A stretch of DNA of 64,000 bases from DATCLS01 sp035296625. GTDB taxonomy: Bacteria; Actinomycetota; Acidimicrobiia; Acidimicrobiales; VFJN01. Made by a program: the position numbers and the translations under genes. The stretch is taken from positions 1-64,000 of the forward strand of contig DATHAO010000058.1 in NCBI GenBank assembly GCA_035296625.1. The letters run 5' to 3'. Numbering within the stretch: the stretch's first letter is position 1; the number at the start of each line of letters is the position of its first letter. Below, piece after piece: positions 45,029-53,782 of the stretch. The notes under the pieces were generated by a model, which did no database searches, had not been told where the DNA came from, and worked only from the letters and a program-made list of their open reading frames with translations.

Positions 45029-45218
45029 TCGGCACGGACCGCAGCGGCGAGGCCGACGGCACGGACCGCAGCGGCACGGACCGGGGCGACCCGGCCGACG
45101 GCACGGACCGCAGCGGCGAGGCCGACGGCACGGACCGCAGCGGCACGGACCGCGGCGACCCGGCCGACGGCACGGACCGCAGCGACCCGGCCGACGGCAC
45201 GGACCGCAGCGGGCCGGC
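45029..45218. repeat. Minisatellite-like tandem repeat between two genes
   Basis: Built from the 27-bp-scale element GGCACGGACCGCAGCGGC, arranged as a 69-bp higher-order unit present twice (starting at 45029 and 45098) followed by two shorter units. A plus-strand frame would read DGTDRSGEADGTDRSGTDRG repeats, but it is not in frame with the gene before it and has no start; I take it as non-coding. Confidence 0.85.
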
Positions 45219-45235
45219 CGTCGGCGACCCGTGGT

Positions 45236-46615
45236 TCACGTCGACCGGGGTGTGACGCGGCAGCGCACGCCGCCTCGGGGCGACATGGTGGCGAGGCCCG
45301 TGGGCGCTGGCGCCTCGCCGAGCGGTTCCAGGTCGACGCGCCGGACGAGCCGGGCGAGCGCGGTCGTGATCTCCAGCGTGGCCATCCCGAAGCCGATGCA
45401 TCGCCGGTACCCGCCCCCGAACGGGACGAAGCTGTAGGGCTCGGGCTCGCGATGGGTTGCGGACCCGGGCACCCACCGCCCCGGGTCGAAGCGCTCGGGA
45501 TCGGGCCACAGCTCGGCCAGGCGGTGGGTGACGTAGGCGGAGTACACGACGAACCGGCCCCCAGGGATCCGGTGCCCGGCGTAGGCGAAGTCGTCGACCG
45601 CCCGCCGAGCGCTCATCGGGCCGGGCGGCCACAGGCGCAGCGACTCGGACACGACCCCGCCGAGGTACGGCAGATCCGCCAGGTGCTCGGGCGTCAAGGC
45701 GTCCTCGCCGACGATTCGGTCGACCTCCGCCCGGGCCTTGGCCAGCACCTCGGCGTGGGTGTACAGCGCGTGGATCGACCAGCCGATCGCCGCGCTCGTC
45801 GTGTCGTAGCCGGCGGCGATGAGGGATACGACCTGATCGCGGACCTCCTCGTCGGTCAGGCCACCTGCGCCACCCTCGTCCTGGGCGGCGAGCAGCGCGG
45901 ACAGCACGTCGCCCCGGTCGCCGGCGTCGGGTATCGAGCGTCGATGCGCGATCTCGTCGAACACGATGGCGTCGGCCCGCCGCCGGGCGCGCATGGCACG
46001 GCGGTAGGCGGTCGCCGGCAGCTCGTGGTCGAACCGCAGCGCGGGCGGGCGGTTCACGTAGTCGATCGCGACCTGCAGCTCGTCGCCCAGTTCGTCGGCC
46101 CGCGCCTCCAGGCGAGGGCCGAACAGCGCCCGCACGACGATGCGCCGGGTGCGGGCCCGCAACCGGCCGTACGCGTCGACGACGGCGCCCGGTGCCCAGC
46201 CGTCGATCGCGGCGTCGACCTCCTCGGCGACGATCGGCAGGTAGGAGTCGACCCGCTTGCGGGAGAAGGCCGGCTGCACGAGCCGGCGACGTCGCTTGTG
46301 GTCGTCGCCGTCGCTGACGACCAGAGCGGTGTCGCCGTCGACGGGGATCAGGACGGCGAGCGCGTCCCGCCACCGGAAGTTGTCCACCTGCGCCGAGAGC
46401 ACCAACTCGTTCGCCTCGCGCCCGAACAGGAACACGAAGCGGAACCGGTCGCTACCCGTCTGCCCGCCGACCTCGCACACCGGGCCGTATCGGCGATGCA
46501 TCTCGGGCAGCACCGTGTACGGGCGGCGCAGGAGCGCCGGCGCGTAGCGCAGCGAGGCCAGCGGGCCGGGCCCCGGCAGGCGGGCCGGGCGGGAGGCCGG
46601 CGGGGGGATCGTCAT
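45236..46615 (-). CDS. Cytochrome P450
   Basis: 459 residues of a soluble P450. The oxygen-binding I helix reads LIAAGYDTTSAAIGWSIHAL, the ExxR motif is SESLRLWPPGP, the PERF-like region is PDPERFDPGRW and the heme ligand is C406 in FVPFGGGYRRCIGFGMATLE. Two features (long substrate region, CYP4/CYP102-like heme loop) place it nearer the fatty acid or sterol-type monooxygenases than CYP107-type. The redox partner is not adjacent. The ATG at 46615 has GGAGAGG at 8 nt; an earlier frame start lacks one. Confidence 0.95.
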   Translation of the reverse strand: MTIPPPASRPARLPGPGPLASLRYAPALLRRPYTVLPEMHRRYGPVCEVGGQTGSDRFRFVFLFGREANELVLSAQVDNFRWRDALAVLIPVDGDTALVVSDGDDHKRRRRLVQPAFSRKRVDSYLPIVAEEVDAAIDGWAPGAVVDAYGRLRARTRRIVVRALFGPRLEARADELGDELQVAIDYVNRPPALRFDHELPATAYRRAMRARRRADAIVFDEIAHRRSIPDAGDRGDVLSALLAAQDEGGAGGLTDEEVRDQVVSLIAAGYDTTSAAIGWSIHALYTHAEVLAKARAEVDRIVGEDALTPEHLADLPYLGGVVSESLRLWPPGPMSARRAVDDFAYAGHRIPGGRFVVYSAYVTHRLAELWPDPERFDPGRWVPGSATHREPEPYSFVPFGGGYRRCIGFGMATLEITTALARLVRRVDLEPLGEAPAPTGLATMSPRGGVRCRVTPRST

Positions 46616-46648
46616 CGCAGCAGCCTCTCCGCGCTTCGATGGCGACAT

Positions 46649-46692
46649 CAACAGGTGGCCAGCGGGCCGGCTCCAACTGGGACAACCTGTTG
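46649..46692. promoter_or_regulatory. Spaced inverted repeat between divergent P450 and membrane-protein genes
   Basis: CAACAGGT (46649-46656) and ACCTGTTG (46685-46692) are perfect reverse complements 28 nt apart, in the 79-bp gap. A nested CCAAC...GTTGG pair shares the right arm. A looping repressor site or two half sites are possible. Confidence 0.5.
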
Positions 46693-46694
46693 GA

Positions 46695-47087
46695 GTGACG
46701 GACGAGCCGAAACTGTCCTGGTGGCGGACCCCCCGAAGATGGCAACGGCTCTCAGCCGAAGAGCGTCTGGCTATCCGTGACGCACGGTTTGTGAGGTTGC
46801 GCAGCCGTCACGATGTCCTGCGTCACCGCCGGCCAGGCGAGTTCAGCATCCCGGGGATCAAGGTCAGCCTCGCTCTCGGCCTGGTTCTCGGGACTGCGCT
46901 CCGCCTGGCAGGGATCGGGGCGTTCTGGCCGGACGTCTTGTTCGTCGCTGCCACGACGTTCCTCGTGTCGTGGGTTCTGGTCCTGGCGGTGGGATTGCTC
47001 TCCACGCTGCTGTTCAGGCTGTTCGGATGGGGGTCACCACCGATGCCGCCACCGTTCGGAGGCGCCGGCGACGGCGAGCCCCGATAG
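46695..47087 (+). CDS. Small two-helix membrane protein, unknown
   Basis: 130 residues: a basic N-terminal third (WWRTPRRWQRLSAEERLAIR), two adjacent hydrophobic segments (VSLALGLVLGTALRLAGIGA, then PDVLFVAATTFLVSWVLVLA, continuing VGLLSTLLFRLFG) and a Pro/Gly tail. I recognise no family. Its codons are less GC-biased than those of its neighbours. The GTG at 46695 overlaps a TTGGAG purine tract; an ATG is not available nearby. Confidence 0.65.
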   Translation: MTDEPKLSWWRTPRRWQRLSAEERLAIRDARFVRLRSRHDVLRHRRPGEFSIPGIKVSLALGLVLGTALRLAGIGAFWPDVLFVAATTFLVSWVLVLAVGLLSTLLFRLFGWGSPPMPPPFGGAGDGEPR

Positions 47088-47155
47088 GTCGGGCCCCGGC
47101 GCCTGACAACGAGGATCACCCTCCCGCAGTACTGATCCTCGCCGGCCGCCGATCG

Positions 47156-48046
47156 TCAGGAGAAGGTCGGGTCGGTCCAGTGCGGGAAGACGTCGGGTAG
47201 GCCGTCGCTCACCCGGCCGGTGAACCGGGCCGGGCGCTTCTCGAGGAACGACTGGATGCCCTCGGCGGCGTCGGGCAGCGTCCCGGTGGCTCGCACGGCG
47301 CGGGAATCGACCCGGTGGGCGGCCATGGGGTGGTCGGCGGTGAGCATCCGCCACAACATCCGCCGCGTGAGGGCGACCGACACGGGCGCCCCCTCGGCGA
47401 TCTCGGCGGCGAGGGCGTAGGCGACCTCGAACAGCTCGCCGCCGGGGTGCACGCTCCGCACGAGCCCGCCGGCCAGGGCCTCGCCGGCGTCGAAGACCCG
47501 CCCCGTGTACAGCCATTCGGCGGCCTGCGACACGCCGACGAGGCGGGGAAGGAACCAGCTCGACGCGCCCTCGGGCACGATGCCGCGGCGAGTGAAGACG
47601 AAGCCGAACCTGGCGGTTTCGGACGCCAGGCGGATATCGGTGGCGAGCGTCATGGTGGCCCCCATCCCCACCGCCGGGCCGTTGATCGCGCTGATGACGG
47701 GCTTCAAGCAGTCGAACAGGCGCATGGTGACGAGCCCGGCTCCGTCGCGCTGGCGCAGCTCCTGGCGGGCCGGGTCGATCTCGGACAGGTCGGCGCCGCC
47801 GTCGGCCCGCTGCTTGTCGTAGTCGAACGTGGACGCGCCGGCGGAGAGGTCGGCGCCGGCGCAGAAGGCGCGTCCCCGCCCGGTGAGGACGACGGCCCGC
47901 ACGGCGTCGTCGCCGTCGATCCGGTCGATGGCTGCGAGCAGCTCCCTGACCATGCGGGACGTGCCCGCGTTGAGCTTGTCGGGCCGGTCGAGCGTCACCG
48001 TGGCGATGCCGTCGCTGACCTCGTACGCGATCTCGGCGAAATCCAT
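47156..48046 (-). CDS. Enoyl-CoA hydratase/isomerase family protein
   Basis: 296 residues of the crotonase fold. TLDRPDKLNAGTSRMVREL, AVVLTGRGRAFCAGADLSAG (first oxyanion-hole strand), ISAINGPAVGMGATMTLATD (second), and the acidic/Gly loop FVFTRRGIVPEGASSWFLPR with the catalytic Glu position in IVPEGASS. The presence of that Glu fits hydratase. The ATG at 48046 starts the first strand. It is divergent from the LigD-like gene (128-bp gap with no clear signal). The substrate is not evident. Confidence 0.93.
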   Translation of the reverse strand: MDFAEIAYEVSDGIATVTLDRPDKLNAGTSRMVRELLAAIDRIDGDDAVRAVVLTGRGRAFCAGADLSAGASTFDYDKQRADGGADLSEIDPARQELRQRDGAGLVTMRLFDCLKPVISAINGPAVGMGATMTLATDIRLASETARFGFVFTRRGIVPEGASSWFLPRLVGVSQAAEWLYTGRVFDAGEALAGGLVRSVHPGGELFEVAYALAAEIAEGAPVSVALTRRMLWRMLTADHPMAAHRVDSRAVRATGTLPDAAEGIQSFLEKRPARFTGRVSDGLPDVFPHWTDPTFS

Positions 48047-48174
48047 GGCCGCCGACGCTAGAGCCCCGTGTCGTCCTCAGGGCGTTCTGGGCTCCACCAC
48101 GGCGAGGACGAGGTCCTCGCCGCCCTGGGCCACCGGTGCGCGACCGGTCGGGGGCCTCACTAACGTCTGCTTCG

Positions 48175-49134
48175 ATGAGCGGCGACAGCGGCAAGGAATC
48201 GCGCGACGGGGTGCCGCTCACGAACCTCGACCAGCCGCTGTTCGACGGCGCGGACGCGACGAAGCGGGAGCTGGTGGAGTACCTCGACGGGGTGCGCGAC
48301 CGGATCATCCCCGAGCTGGAGGACCGGCCGCTCTCGGTGATCCGGGTCCATCGCGGCCAGGAAGCGTTCATGCAGAAGAACGTCCCGAAGTACACGCCCT
48401 CGTGGGTGCGCACGGTGCGGTTCTGGGCCGAGACCTCGAAGCGGGACGTGTCCTACGCGCTGTGCAACGACCGCCGCACGCTGCTCTGGTTCGCCAACCA
48501 GCGAGCCGTGGAGTACCACCCGACCCTGGTACGGGCCGACCGTCCCGACCGCACGACCCACCTCGTGCTCGACCTCGATCCCCCCGACACCGACGCGTTT
48601 CCGATGGCCGTCCGGGCGGCCCACCTGGTCCGCCGGGCGCTGGCCGACGTCGGGCTCGAAGGGGCGGTCAAGACCAGTGGGGCCAAGGGGGTGCACGTGT
48701 TCGTCCCGATCGACGACCAGGCGCCACCGGAGGACTCGGCCGCCGCGACCCGCGCCGTCGCCGCGCACGCCGAGCTTCTCGATCCCGAGATCGCCACGAC
48801 GGCGTTCATCAAAGAGGACCGCGGCGGCAAGGTGTTCGTCGACTCGACGAGGGTCGGCGGGGCCACGGTGATCGCGGCCTACAGCCCGCGGGCCCGTCCG
48901 GGCGTGCCGGTGTCCTTCCCGGTGCGCTGGGACGACCTCGACGACGTCGCCCCGGCCGACTTCACCGTGCACACGGCGCTGCGACAGCTCGGTGACGCCG
49001 ACCCGTGGGCCGCTCAGATGCCCCCTCCGCAGCGGTTGAGCGCAGACCTCATCGAGGAGGGGCACGCAATCCCGGTCGCTCGGGTGCAGGCCATGCACGA
49101 GGGCAAGCGCCGCGCTCGCGCCCGGCGCCGCTAG
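48175..49134 (+). CDS. Stand-alone LigD-type polymerase domain (archaeo-eukaryotic primase superfamily)
   Basis: 319 residues equal to the polymerase/primase domain of bacterial LigD (NHEJ): the N-terminal LTNLDQPLFDGADATKRELV, then the catalytic Asp pair in VLDLDPPDTDAFPMAVRAA, the substrate loop SGAKGVHVFVPI, the third Asp/Arg region FIKEDRGGKVFVDSTRVGGA, and FPVRWDDLDDVAPADFTV. No ligase or nuclease domain and no Ku gene lie in the window. Stand-alone PolDoms occur in mycobacteria (PolD1/PolD2). The ATG at 48175 was chosen; a longer frame reaches 48136. It probably fills in DNA ends or repairs gaps. Confidence 0.93.
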   Translation: MSGDSGKESRDGVPLTNLDQPLFDGADATKRELVEYLDGVRDRIIPELEDRPLSVIRVHRGQEAFMQKNVPKYTPSWVRTVRFWAETSKRDVSYALCNDRRTLLWFANQRAVEYHPTLVRADRPDRTTHLVLDLDPPDTDAFPMAVRAAHLVRRALADVGLEGAVKTSGAKGVHVFVPIDDQAPPEDSAAATRAVAAHAELLDPEIATTAFIKEDRGGKVFVDSTRVGGATVIAAYSPRARPGVPVSFPVRWDDLDDVAPADFTVHTALRQLGDADPWAAQMPPPQRLSADLIEEGHAIPVARVQAMHEGKRRARARRR

Positions 49135-49360
49135 CCACCGGCGGCAGCGACCGACCCACGGGTCGCGGCGGTGACCGGGTGGTGCGGGGTGACGACGGTG
49201 GCCCGAGCGTCCTCGGTGACGAGGTCGATGACGCGCGGCCGAGGCTGAGACGAGAGGCGCGCCGAGGCACGGCACACACGCGTGTCGAGGATCGCTCGTG
49301 GGCTCCGACCATGTAGGGGTGACAGCCACACGGGCTGCGCCGAGGACATGAGGAGCACCG
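49135..49360. other. Intergenic region before the DHFR-like gene
   Basis: 226 bases. A GAGGAG ribosome-binding site lies 6-11 nt before the next ATG. A self-complementary ACACGCGTGT sits near 49276. No gene supported. Confidence 0.4.
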
Positions 49361-50059
49361 ATGACGTTGGTGACAGCACAGATGTCCGTCTCGCTCGACG
49401 GCTTCTACGCCGGGCCCGAGCAGACGGACGTGGCTGACTGGATGGAGGGGACCGAAGCCGCCGGGTTCTTCCGGGTCACACGTTGGGTGATCGGCGCCAT
49501 GGCGTGGCGGGAGCGTCAGGGCTTCGCGGGCGGCGAGGAGGGCACGAACTCCCGGATCATCGAGGAGACGTTCGAGGCGGCCGGAGCCTACGTGATGGGC
49601 CGGCGAATGGCGGACGGCGGGGAGGTCCCTTGGGGGGATGATCCGCCGTTCCACGCGCCGGTCTTCGTGGTCACCCACCGGCCGCGGCAGCCGCTGGTGC
49701 GGCGGGGCGGCACCACCTTCACCTACGTGACCGACGGCATCGAGAGCGCGATCGAGCAGGCCCGAGCCGCGGCGAACGGGAAGGACGTCGCCGTGGCCGG
49801 GGGCGGCCGGCTGGTGCGCCAGGTCCTGGCGGCGGGCCTGCTCGACCGGTTGGAGCTCCACGTCGTCCCGGTCGTGCTGGGCGACGGGATGCGCCTGCTC
49901 GATCCCGATCTCGGTCTCGCTGCCAAGGAGGCGATCGAGCTGACGCCGACCCGGGTCGTCGATACGCCCGAGGTCACCCACATCCGCTACCGGGTCGGCG
50001 GGCGAGAAGCCCTGTTCCTCGACGACCGCGGTCGGGAGGACGCGCCCGAGCCGGTGTGA
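49361..50059 (+). CDS. Dihydrofolate reductase/RibD-C family protein
   Basis: 232 residues. The RibD C-terminal/DHFR-like fold shows VTAQMSVSLDGFYAGP, the NADP region YVMGRRMADGGEVPWGDDPP, VFVVTHRPRQPL, and VAVAGGGRLVRQVLAAGLLD with HVVPVVLGDG. Such stand-alone proteins are usually general NADPH reductases rather than true DHFR. An insert of about 40 residues follows the first helix (VADWMEGTEAAGFFRVTRWV). The ATG at 49361 has GAGGAG at 6 nt. Confidence 0.9.
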   Translation: MTLVTAQMSVSLDGFYAGPEQTDVADWMEGTEAAGFFRVTRWVIGAMAWRERQGFAGGEEGTNSRIIEETFEAAGAYVMGRRMADGGEVPWGDDPPFHAPVFVVTHRPRQPLVRRGGTTFTYVTDGIESAIEQARAAANGKDVAVAGGGRLVRQVLAAGLLDRLELHVVPVVLGDGMRLLDPDLGLAAKEAIELTPTRVVDTPEVTHIRYRVGGREALFLDDRGREDAPEPV

Positions 50060-50107
50060 TCCGGGGGCGCCGGCCTCGACCGGCCCACGCGACGGCCTGT
50101 CGCTACC

Positions 50108-51520
50108 GTGGGCGCGGTGGCCGTCGAGTGGACCGGGGTGGGGCCGGAGCTGCTGATCCGGCTCGACCGGGCCGGCGACGAGTCGCTCGGTCTGCAGGTG
50201 CAGCGTCAGGTGCGCGACGCGATCCGTGCCGGGCGCCTCGAGCAGGGCGAGCGGCTGCCGTCGTCGCGGGCCCTGGCCGAGCAGCTCGGCGTGTCCCGGG
50301 GCGTCGTCGTCGACTGCTACGCCCAACTGGAGTCCGAGGGCTATCTGACATCGCTCGTGGGCTCGGGGACCCACGTGGCCTTCGGCGTCGCCGAGGCGCG
50401 GGTGGACAGGCCGCCTCGCCCCCCCGTCGCCCGACTCGACGTCGACTTCGAGTACGGCGTCCCCGACCTGGGCAGCTTCCCGATGCGGGACTGGTCGTGG
50501 TCGCTCGGCGTGGCATGCCGCACGGCGTCGGTCGGGGATCTCGGCGACGAACCCGGCACCGGCTCGGACCATCTCCGCCGAGTCCTCGCCGCGTACGTCC
50601 GGCGCGTGCGCGGCTCGTCCGTCGACGCCGCCGACGTCGTCGTGTGCCCGGGCTTCCGCCATGGCCTCAACATCGTGCTCCGCGCGCTCGCGGTCGCCGG
50701 CGTCGAACGCGTGGCGATGGAGGATCCGGGGCCGATCGATCACGACACGATCGCGCTTCACTCAGGTCTCGAGGCGGTCCCCGTGCCGGTCGACGACGGC
50801 GGCATCGACGTCGACGCCCTCGCGGCGACCTCGGCGAGGGCCGTCATCGTCACGCCGGCGCACCAGTGCCCGACCGGCGTGCTCCTCGCGCCCGAACGGC
50901 GTCACGCGTTGATCGAGTGGGCTCGCCGCGTCGACGGGTTCGTCATCGAGGACGACTACGACGTGGAGTTCCGCTACGACCGCCAACCCGTGGGCTCCGT
51001 GCAGGGGCTGGCGCCCGACCGCGTGCTCGCGATGGGTTCGGTCAGCAAGACGCTGGCGCCGACGCTCCGCCTCGGCTGGATCGCCTGCCCTCCCGACCTC
51101 CGCGAAGCCGTCGGGCGCGAGAAGCAGCTGCTCGGGCGGGGCGCCCCGGGGATCGACCAGCTGGCGCTGGCCGCGCTGATCGAATCCGGGCGGTACGACA
51201 AGCACCTCCGGAACATGCGGGGCATCTACGGCCGCCGGCGCCGCGCCCTGGTCGACGCACTGGCGGCGCATGCGCCCGACGTGTCGGTGAGCGGGTTGGC
51301 GGCCGGGTGCCACGCCGTCCTGTGCCTGCCGGCCGGCGCGGAGGAGCGCCACGTGGTGACCCAGGCCGCCCGCCGGTCGGTGGGGGTGTACGGCATGAGC
51401 CGGTACCGGTCCGGCCGCGGTTGTGATCCGCCCGAACTGGTCGTGGGCTTCGGCAACGTGACGGAGGGCGCCATCCGCCGAGGCATCGGGGCCATCGCGG
51501 ACCTGGTCCAGGGCGGGTGA
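50108..51520 (+). CDS. MocR/PdxR-family regulator (GntR helix-turn-helix + aminotransferase domain)
   Basis: 470 residues. Residues about 25-95 are a GntR winged helix (LQVQRQVRDAIRAGRLEQGE, LPSSRALAEQLGVSRGVVVD); the rest is an aminotransferase class I domain with TPAHQCPTG, the PLP lysine in MGSVSKTLAPTLRLGW, and DDYDVEFRYDR. The GTG at 50108 is first in frame. It lies just upstream of an N-acetyltransferase gene, and the 107-bp gap holds palindromes, so that gene is the likely target. Confidence 0.92.
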   Translation: MGAVAVEWTGVGPELLIRLDRAGDESLGLQVQRQVRDAIRAGRLEQGERLPSSRALAEQLGVSRGVVVDCYAQLESEGYLTSLVGSGTHVAFGVAEARVDRPPRPPVARLDVDFEYGVPDLGSFPMRDWSWSLGVACRTASVGDLGDEPGTGSDHLRRVLAAYVRRVRGSSVDAADVVVCPGFRHGLNIVLRALAVAGVERVAMEDPGPIDHDTIALHSGLEAVPVPVDDGGIDVDALAATSARAVIVTPAHQCPTGVLLAPERRHALIEWARRVDGFVIEDDYDVEFRYDRQPVGSVQGLAPDRVLAMGSVSKTLAPTLRLGWIACPPDLREAVGREKQLLGRGAPGIDQLALAALIESGRYDKHLRNMRGIYGRRRRALVDALAAHAPDVSVSGLAAGCHAVLCLPAGAEERHVVTQAARRSVGVYGMSRYRSGRGCDPPELVVGFGNVTEGAIRRGIGAIADLVQGG

Positions 51521-51525
51521 CAATT

Positions 51526-51554
51526 GGTCCACGGGACCGGGCCTTGATTGGCCC
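51526..51554. promoter_or_regulatory. Adjacent palindromes upstream of the N-acetyltransferase gene
   Basis: GGTCC-ACG-GGACC (51526-51538) directly followed by GGGCC-TTGATT-GGCCC (51539-51554), in the gap after the MocR gene. MocR proteins usually bind tandem or inverted half-sites ahead of their target. A GGACC copy recurs at 51563. Confidence 0.55.
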
Positions 51555-51627
51555 TGTTCGGCCGGACCACTTCGGCCGTACGTTCCTCGTGCGCTGACGC
51601 CCGTCAGCCGCCACCGAGGAGGTCCTG

Positions 51628-52575
51628 ATGTCTGTCACCCTCGTAGGCGCACCGGTCCAGCGCCGTGCGCCCCGCACCCGCCGCGACGACCGGGCGGTCG
51701 ACGCCTATGTGCGACGCCTGGGCGTGGACCGCGAGCCGCCGTCGGCGGACGCGCTCGCCCGCCTGCACCGGGCGCACGTCGAACGGGTGCCGTACGAGAC
51801 CTTCTGGATCCACCTCGCCGAGGGGTGGGGCATCGATCCGGACGAGTCGATGGGCCGCATCGCCCGTGGCGGCCGTGGCGGGTACTGCTTCCAGCTGAAC
51901 GGCGGGTTCTCGGCGTTGCTGGCCCGGCTCGGCTACGTCGTGACCCGGCACGTGGCCGGGGTCCACGACGCGGAGGGGCCGAGCGTCCAGACGCTCGCCA
52001 ACCACGCCGCCCTGATCGTCCACGACCTGCCGACGGGCGCGAACCCGTCCGGGCGCTGGTACGTCGACACGGGTCTCGGCGACGCCCTGCACGGCCCGCT
52101 GCCCCTGGCGGCGGGGGTCTACGCGGAGGGACCCATGCGCTACACGATGGCCGAGTCCACCGACGGCGTCGGCGACTGGCACTTCGGGAACGACGCCGCC
52201 GGATCGATCGCCGGCGTCAGCATCGTCTCCGAGGCGGTCGGGATGGAGGCGTTCGCAGCGCGCCATGTCTTCAACGCCACGTCGCCGGAGTCCAGCTTCG
52301 CCCGCACCGTCACGGCGCAGCGGCGTCACGCAACGGGGGTCGACATCATGCGCGGGTGCGTCCTCACCCACCGCGACGGTGCGACGACGTCCACCGTGAC
52401 GTTCGAGCGGCGATCCGCCTGGCTGGCCGCCCTGGCGGACGTCTTCGGGCTGCGCCTCCCGGCGCCGGCGTCGGCCATCGGCTCGCTGTGGTCACGAGTC
52501 CGTGAGGCCCACGAGGCCTGGACCGCCGCCATCGACGCCGCCGCTGCGACGCTCGCGGTCGGCGCGCCGGCATGA
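51628..52575 (+). CDS. nat: Arylamine N-acetyltransferase
   Basis: 315 residues. The Cys-His-Asp triad is visible: C87 in RGGRGGYCFQLNGGFSALLA, H126 in TLANHAALIVHDL and D147 in WYVDTGLGDALHGPL. VPYETFWIHLAEG at the N terminus is the usual first helix. These cytosolic enzymes move acetyl or larger acyl groups from CoA onto arylamines and hydrazines; actinobacterial members may act in amide synthesis of secondary metabolites. The ATG at 51628 has GAGGAGG at 6-nt spacing. A palindromic gap separates it from the MocR gene. Confidence 0.93.
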   Translation: MSVTLVGAPVQRRAPRTRRDDRAVDAYVRRLGVDREPPSADALARLHRAHVERVPYETFWIHLAEGWGIDPDESMGRIARGGRGGYCFQLNGGFSALLARLGYVVTRHVAGVHDAEGPSVQTLANHAALIVHDLPTGANPSGRWYVDTGLGDALHGPLPLAAGVYAEGPMRYTMAESTDGVGDWHFGNDAAGSIAGVSIVSEAVGMEAFAARHVFNATSPESSFARTVTAQRRHATGVDIMRGCVLTHRDGATTSTVTFERRSAWLAALADVFGLRLPAPASAIGSLWSRVREAHEAWTAAIDAAAATLAVGAPA

Positions 52576-52826
52576 CGCCCCGGCCCGGACGTGAAGGAAC
52601 GCCGCGCCCAGGTCGGTGCGCACGTGGGGGGCCTCGCCAAAAGGGGGCCAGCGCGGGAGCTCGAACCGGCGCCATCGCGGCCCGGAAAGCGGCTCGGATG
52701 ACGCCGGTTCGGCCGGCGCGCTCGCCGGCATCTGGCGCCGCAGCCAGTGGCTGCGGCCTCGGCAGCGGGAGGTGTGCCGGGATCGTGCGGAGGACCATCG
52801 GGCCGAGGACCGGGTAAGCCCGGACC
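52576..52826. other. Intergenic region before exonuclease III
   Basis: 251 bases with scattered inverted repeats and no gene that I can support. Frames on the minus strand are antisense of the neighbours. Confidence 0.35.
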
Positions 52827-53741
52827 GTGACGGAACGCGGCTCGGTGTCGTCTGCCAAGCGTGCTGCGAGGCTCGAGCGACGCAACGCAGCACTCGCGTC
52901 GAGGGCGTCGATGTCGCCGTCGGGGCCGGCACCGGCACGTCTGCGGTTGGCGACGTGGAACCTGAACTCGCTCGGGGCGAGGCTCCCCGCCGTCGAACGG
53001 TTCCTCGAGCGGGCTTCTCCGGACGTGGTCTGCCTCCAGGAGACCAAGGCCGCGCAGCTGTCCGACGTGGCGGTGACGACGTTGGACCGGCATGGCTACT
53101 CGGCCGTGCACGTGGGGGGCCGGGCGTACAACGGTGTGGCCGTGGCGGCTCGGCACCCGATCGAGGACGTCCGGTCGTCGGGTGACTTCGGCGACGAGCA
53201 CCTCGACCGGGAGCCGCGGTTGGTCAGTTGCCTCGTCGACGCCCCGACGCCGTTGCGGGTGGTGTCGGCGTACGTCCCGCACGGTCGAGCCGTCGGCCAC
53301 TGGCATTACGACTTCAAGCTGGCGTTCCTCGACGCCCTCGCCGAACGGGCCCACCGGTGGCTCCTCGACGACGCCCGCCTGATCGTCGCCGGCGACGTCA
53401 ACGTCGCGGCGACCGACAGCGACGTGTTCCACCCCGAGGCGTTCGCCGGTTCGGTGTACGTCACGACGCGAGAGCGGGACGCGCTCGCACGGCTGCTCGA
53501 CGCAGGTCTGGTCGACGTCGACGTCGCCAGATGGGGGCCGCAGGCCCGCCGGTTCACCTGGTGGAACCACGGCAACGGATACGAGCGCAACCTGGGCATG
53601 CGCCTCGACATGATCGCGGCCGACCGTCGCCTGGCGACGCGGCTCGACACGACCTGGATCGACCACGTCGAGCGATCGACCGCCCCCGCCTCCGACCACG
53701 CCGCCGTGATCGCGGACTTCCACCTCACCGACGATCCATGA
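52827..53741 (+). CDS. xthA: Exodeoxyribonuclease III / AP endonuclease
   Basis: 304 residues of the Mg-dependent EEP fold. Seen in order: LATWNLNSLGARLPAVERFL, VVCLQETKA (metal Glu), GVAVAARHP, VVSAYVPHGRAVGHWHYDFK, VAGDVNVAATDSDVF, RRFTWWNHG, GMRLDMIAADR and the terminal SDHAAVIADF with catalytic Asp-His. It repairs abasic sites and degrades 3' ends. The GTG at 52827 gives about 30 extra residues; an ATG at 52908 (MSPSGPAPARLRLATWN) gives normal length and is perhaps the real start. Confidence 0.94.
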   Translation: MTERGSVSSAKRAARLERRNAALASRASMSPSGPAPARLRLATWNLNSLGARLPAVERFLERASPDVVCLQETKAAQLSDVAVTTLDRHGYSAVHVGGRAYNGVAVAARHPIEDVRSSGDFGDEHLDREPRLVSCLVDAPTPLRVVSAYVPHGRAVGHWHYDFKLAFLDALAERAHRWLLDDARLIVAGDVNVAATDSDVFHPEAFAGSVYVTTRERDALARLLDAGLVDVDVARWGPQARRFTWWNHGNGYERNLGMRLDMIAADRRLATRLDTTWIDHVERSTAPASDHAAVIADFHLTDDP

Positions 53742-53782
53742 CCGGGGAGGGGACGTGCGGTCGCCCGATCGGGCGCCGGGCC

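Noticed and set aside
45012..45255. Plus-strand frame reading DGTDRSG repeats as a repeat protein
   Set aside because: Not in frame with the preceding gene, no start codon or ribosome-binding site, and its DNA behaves as a minisatellite.
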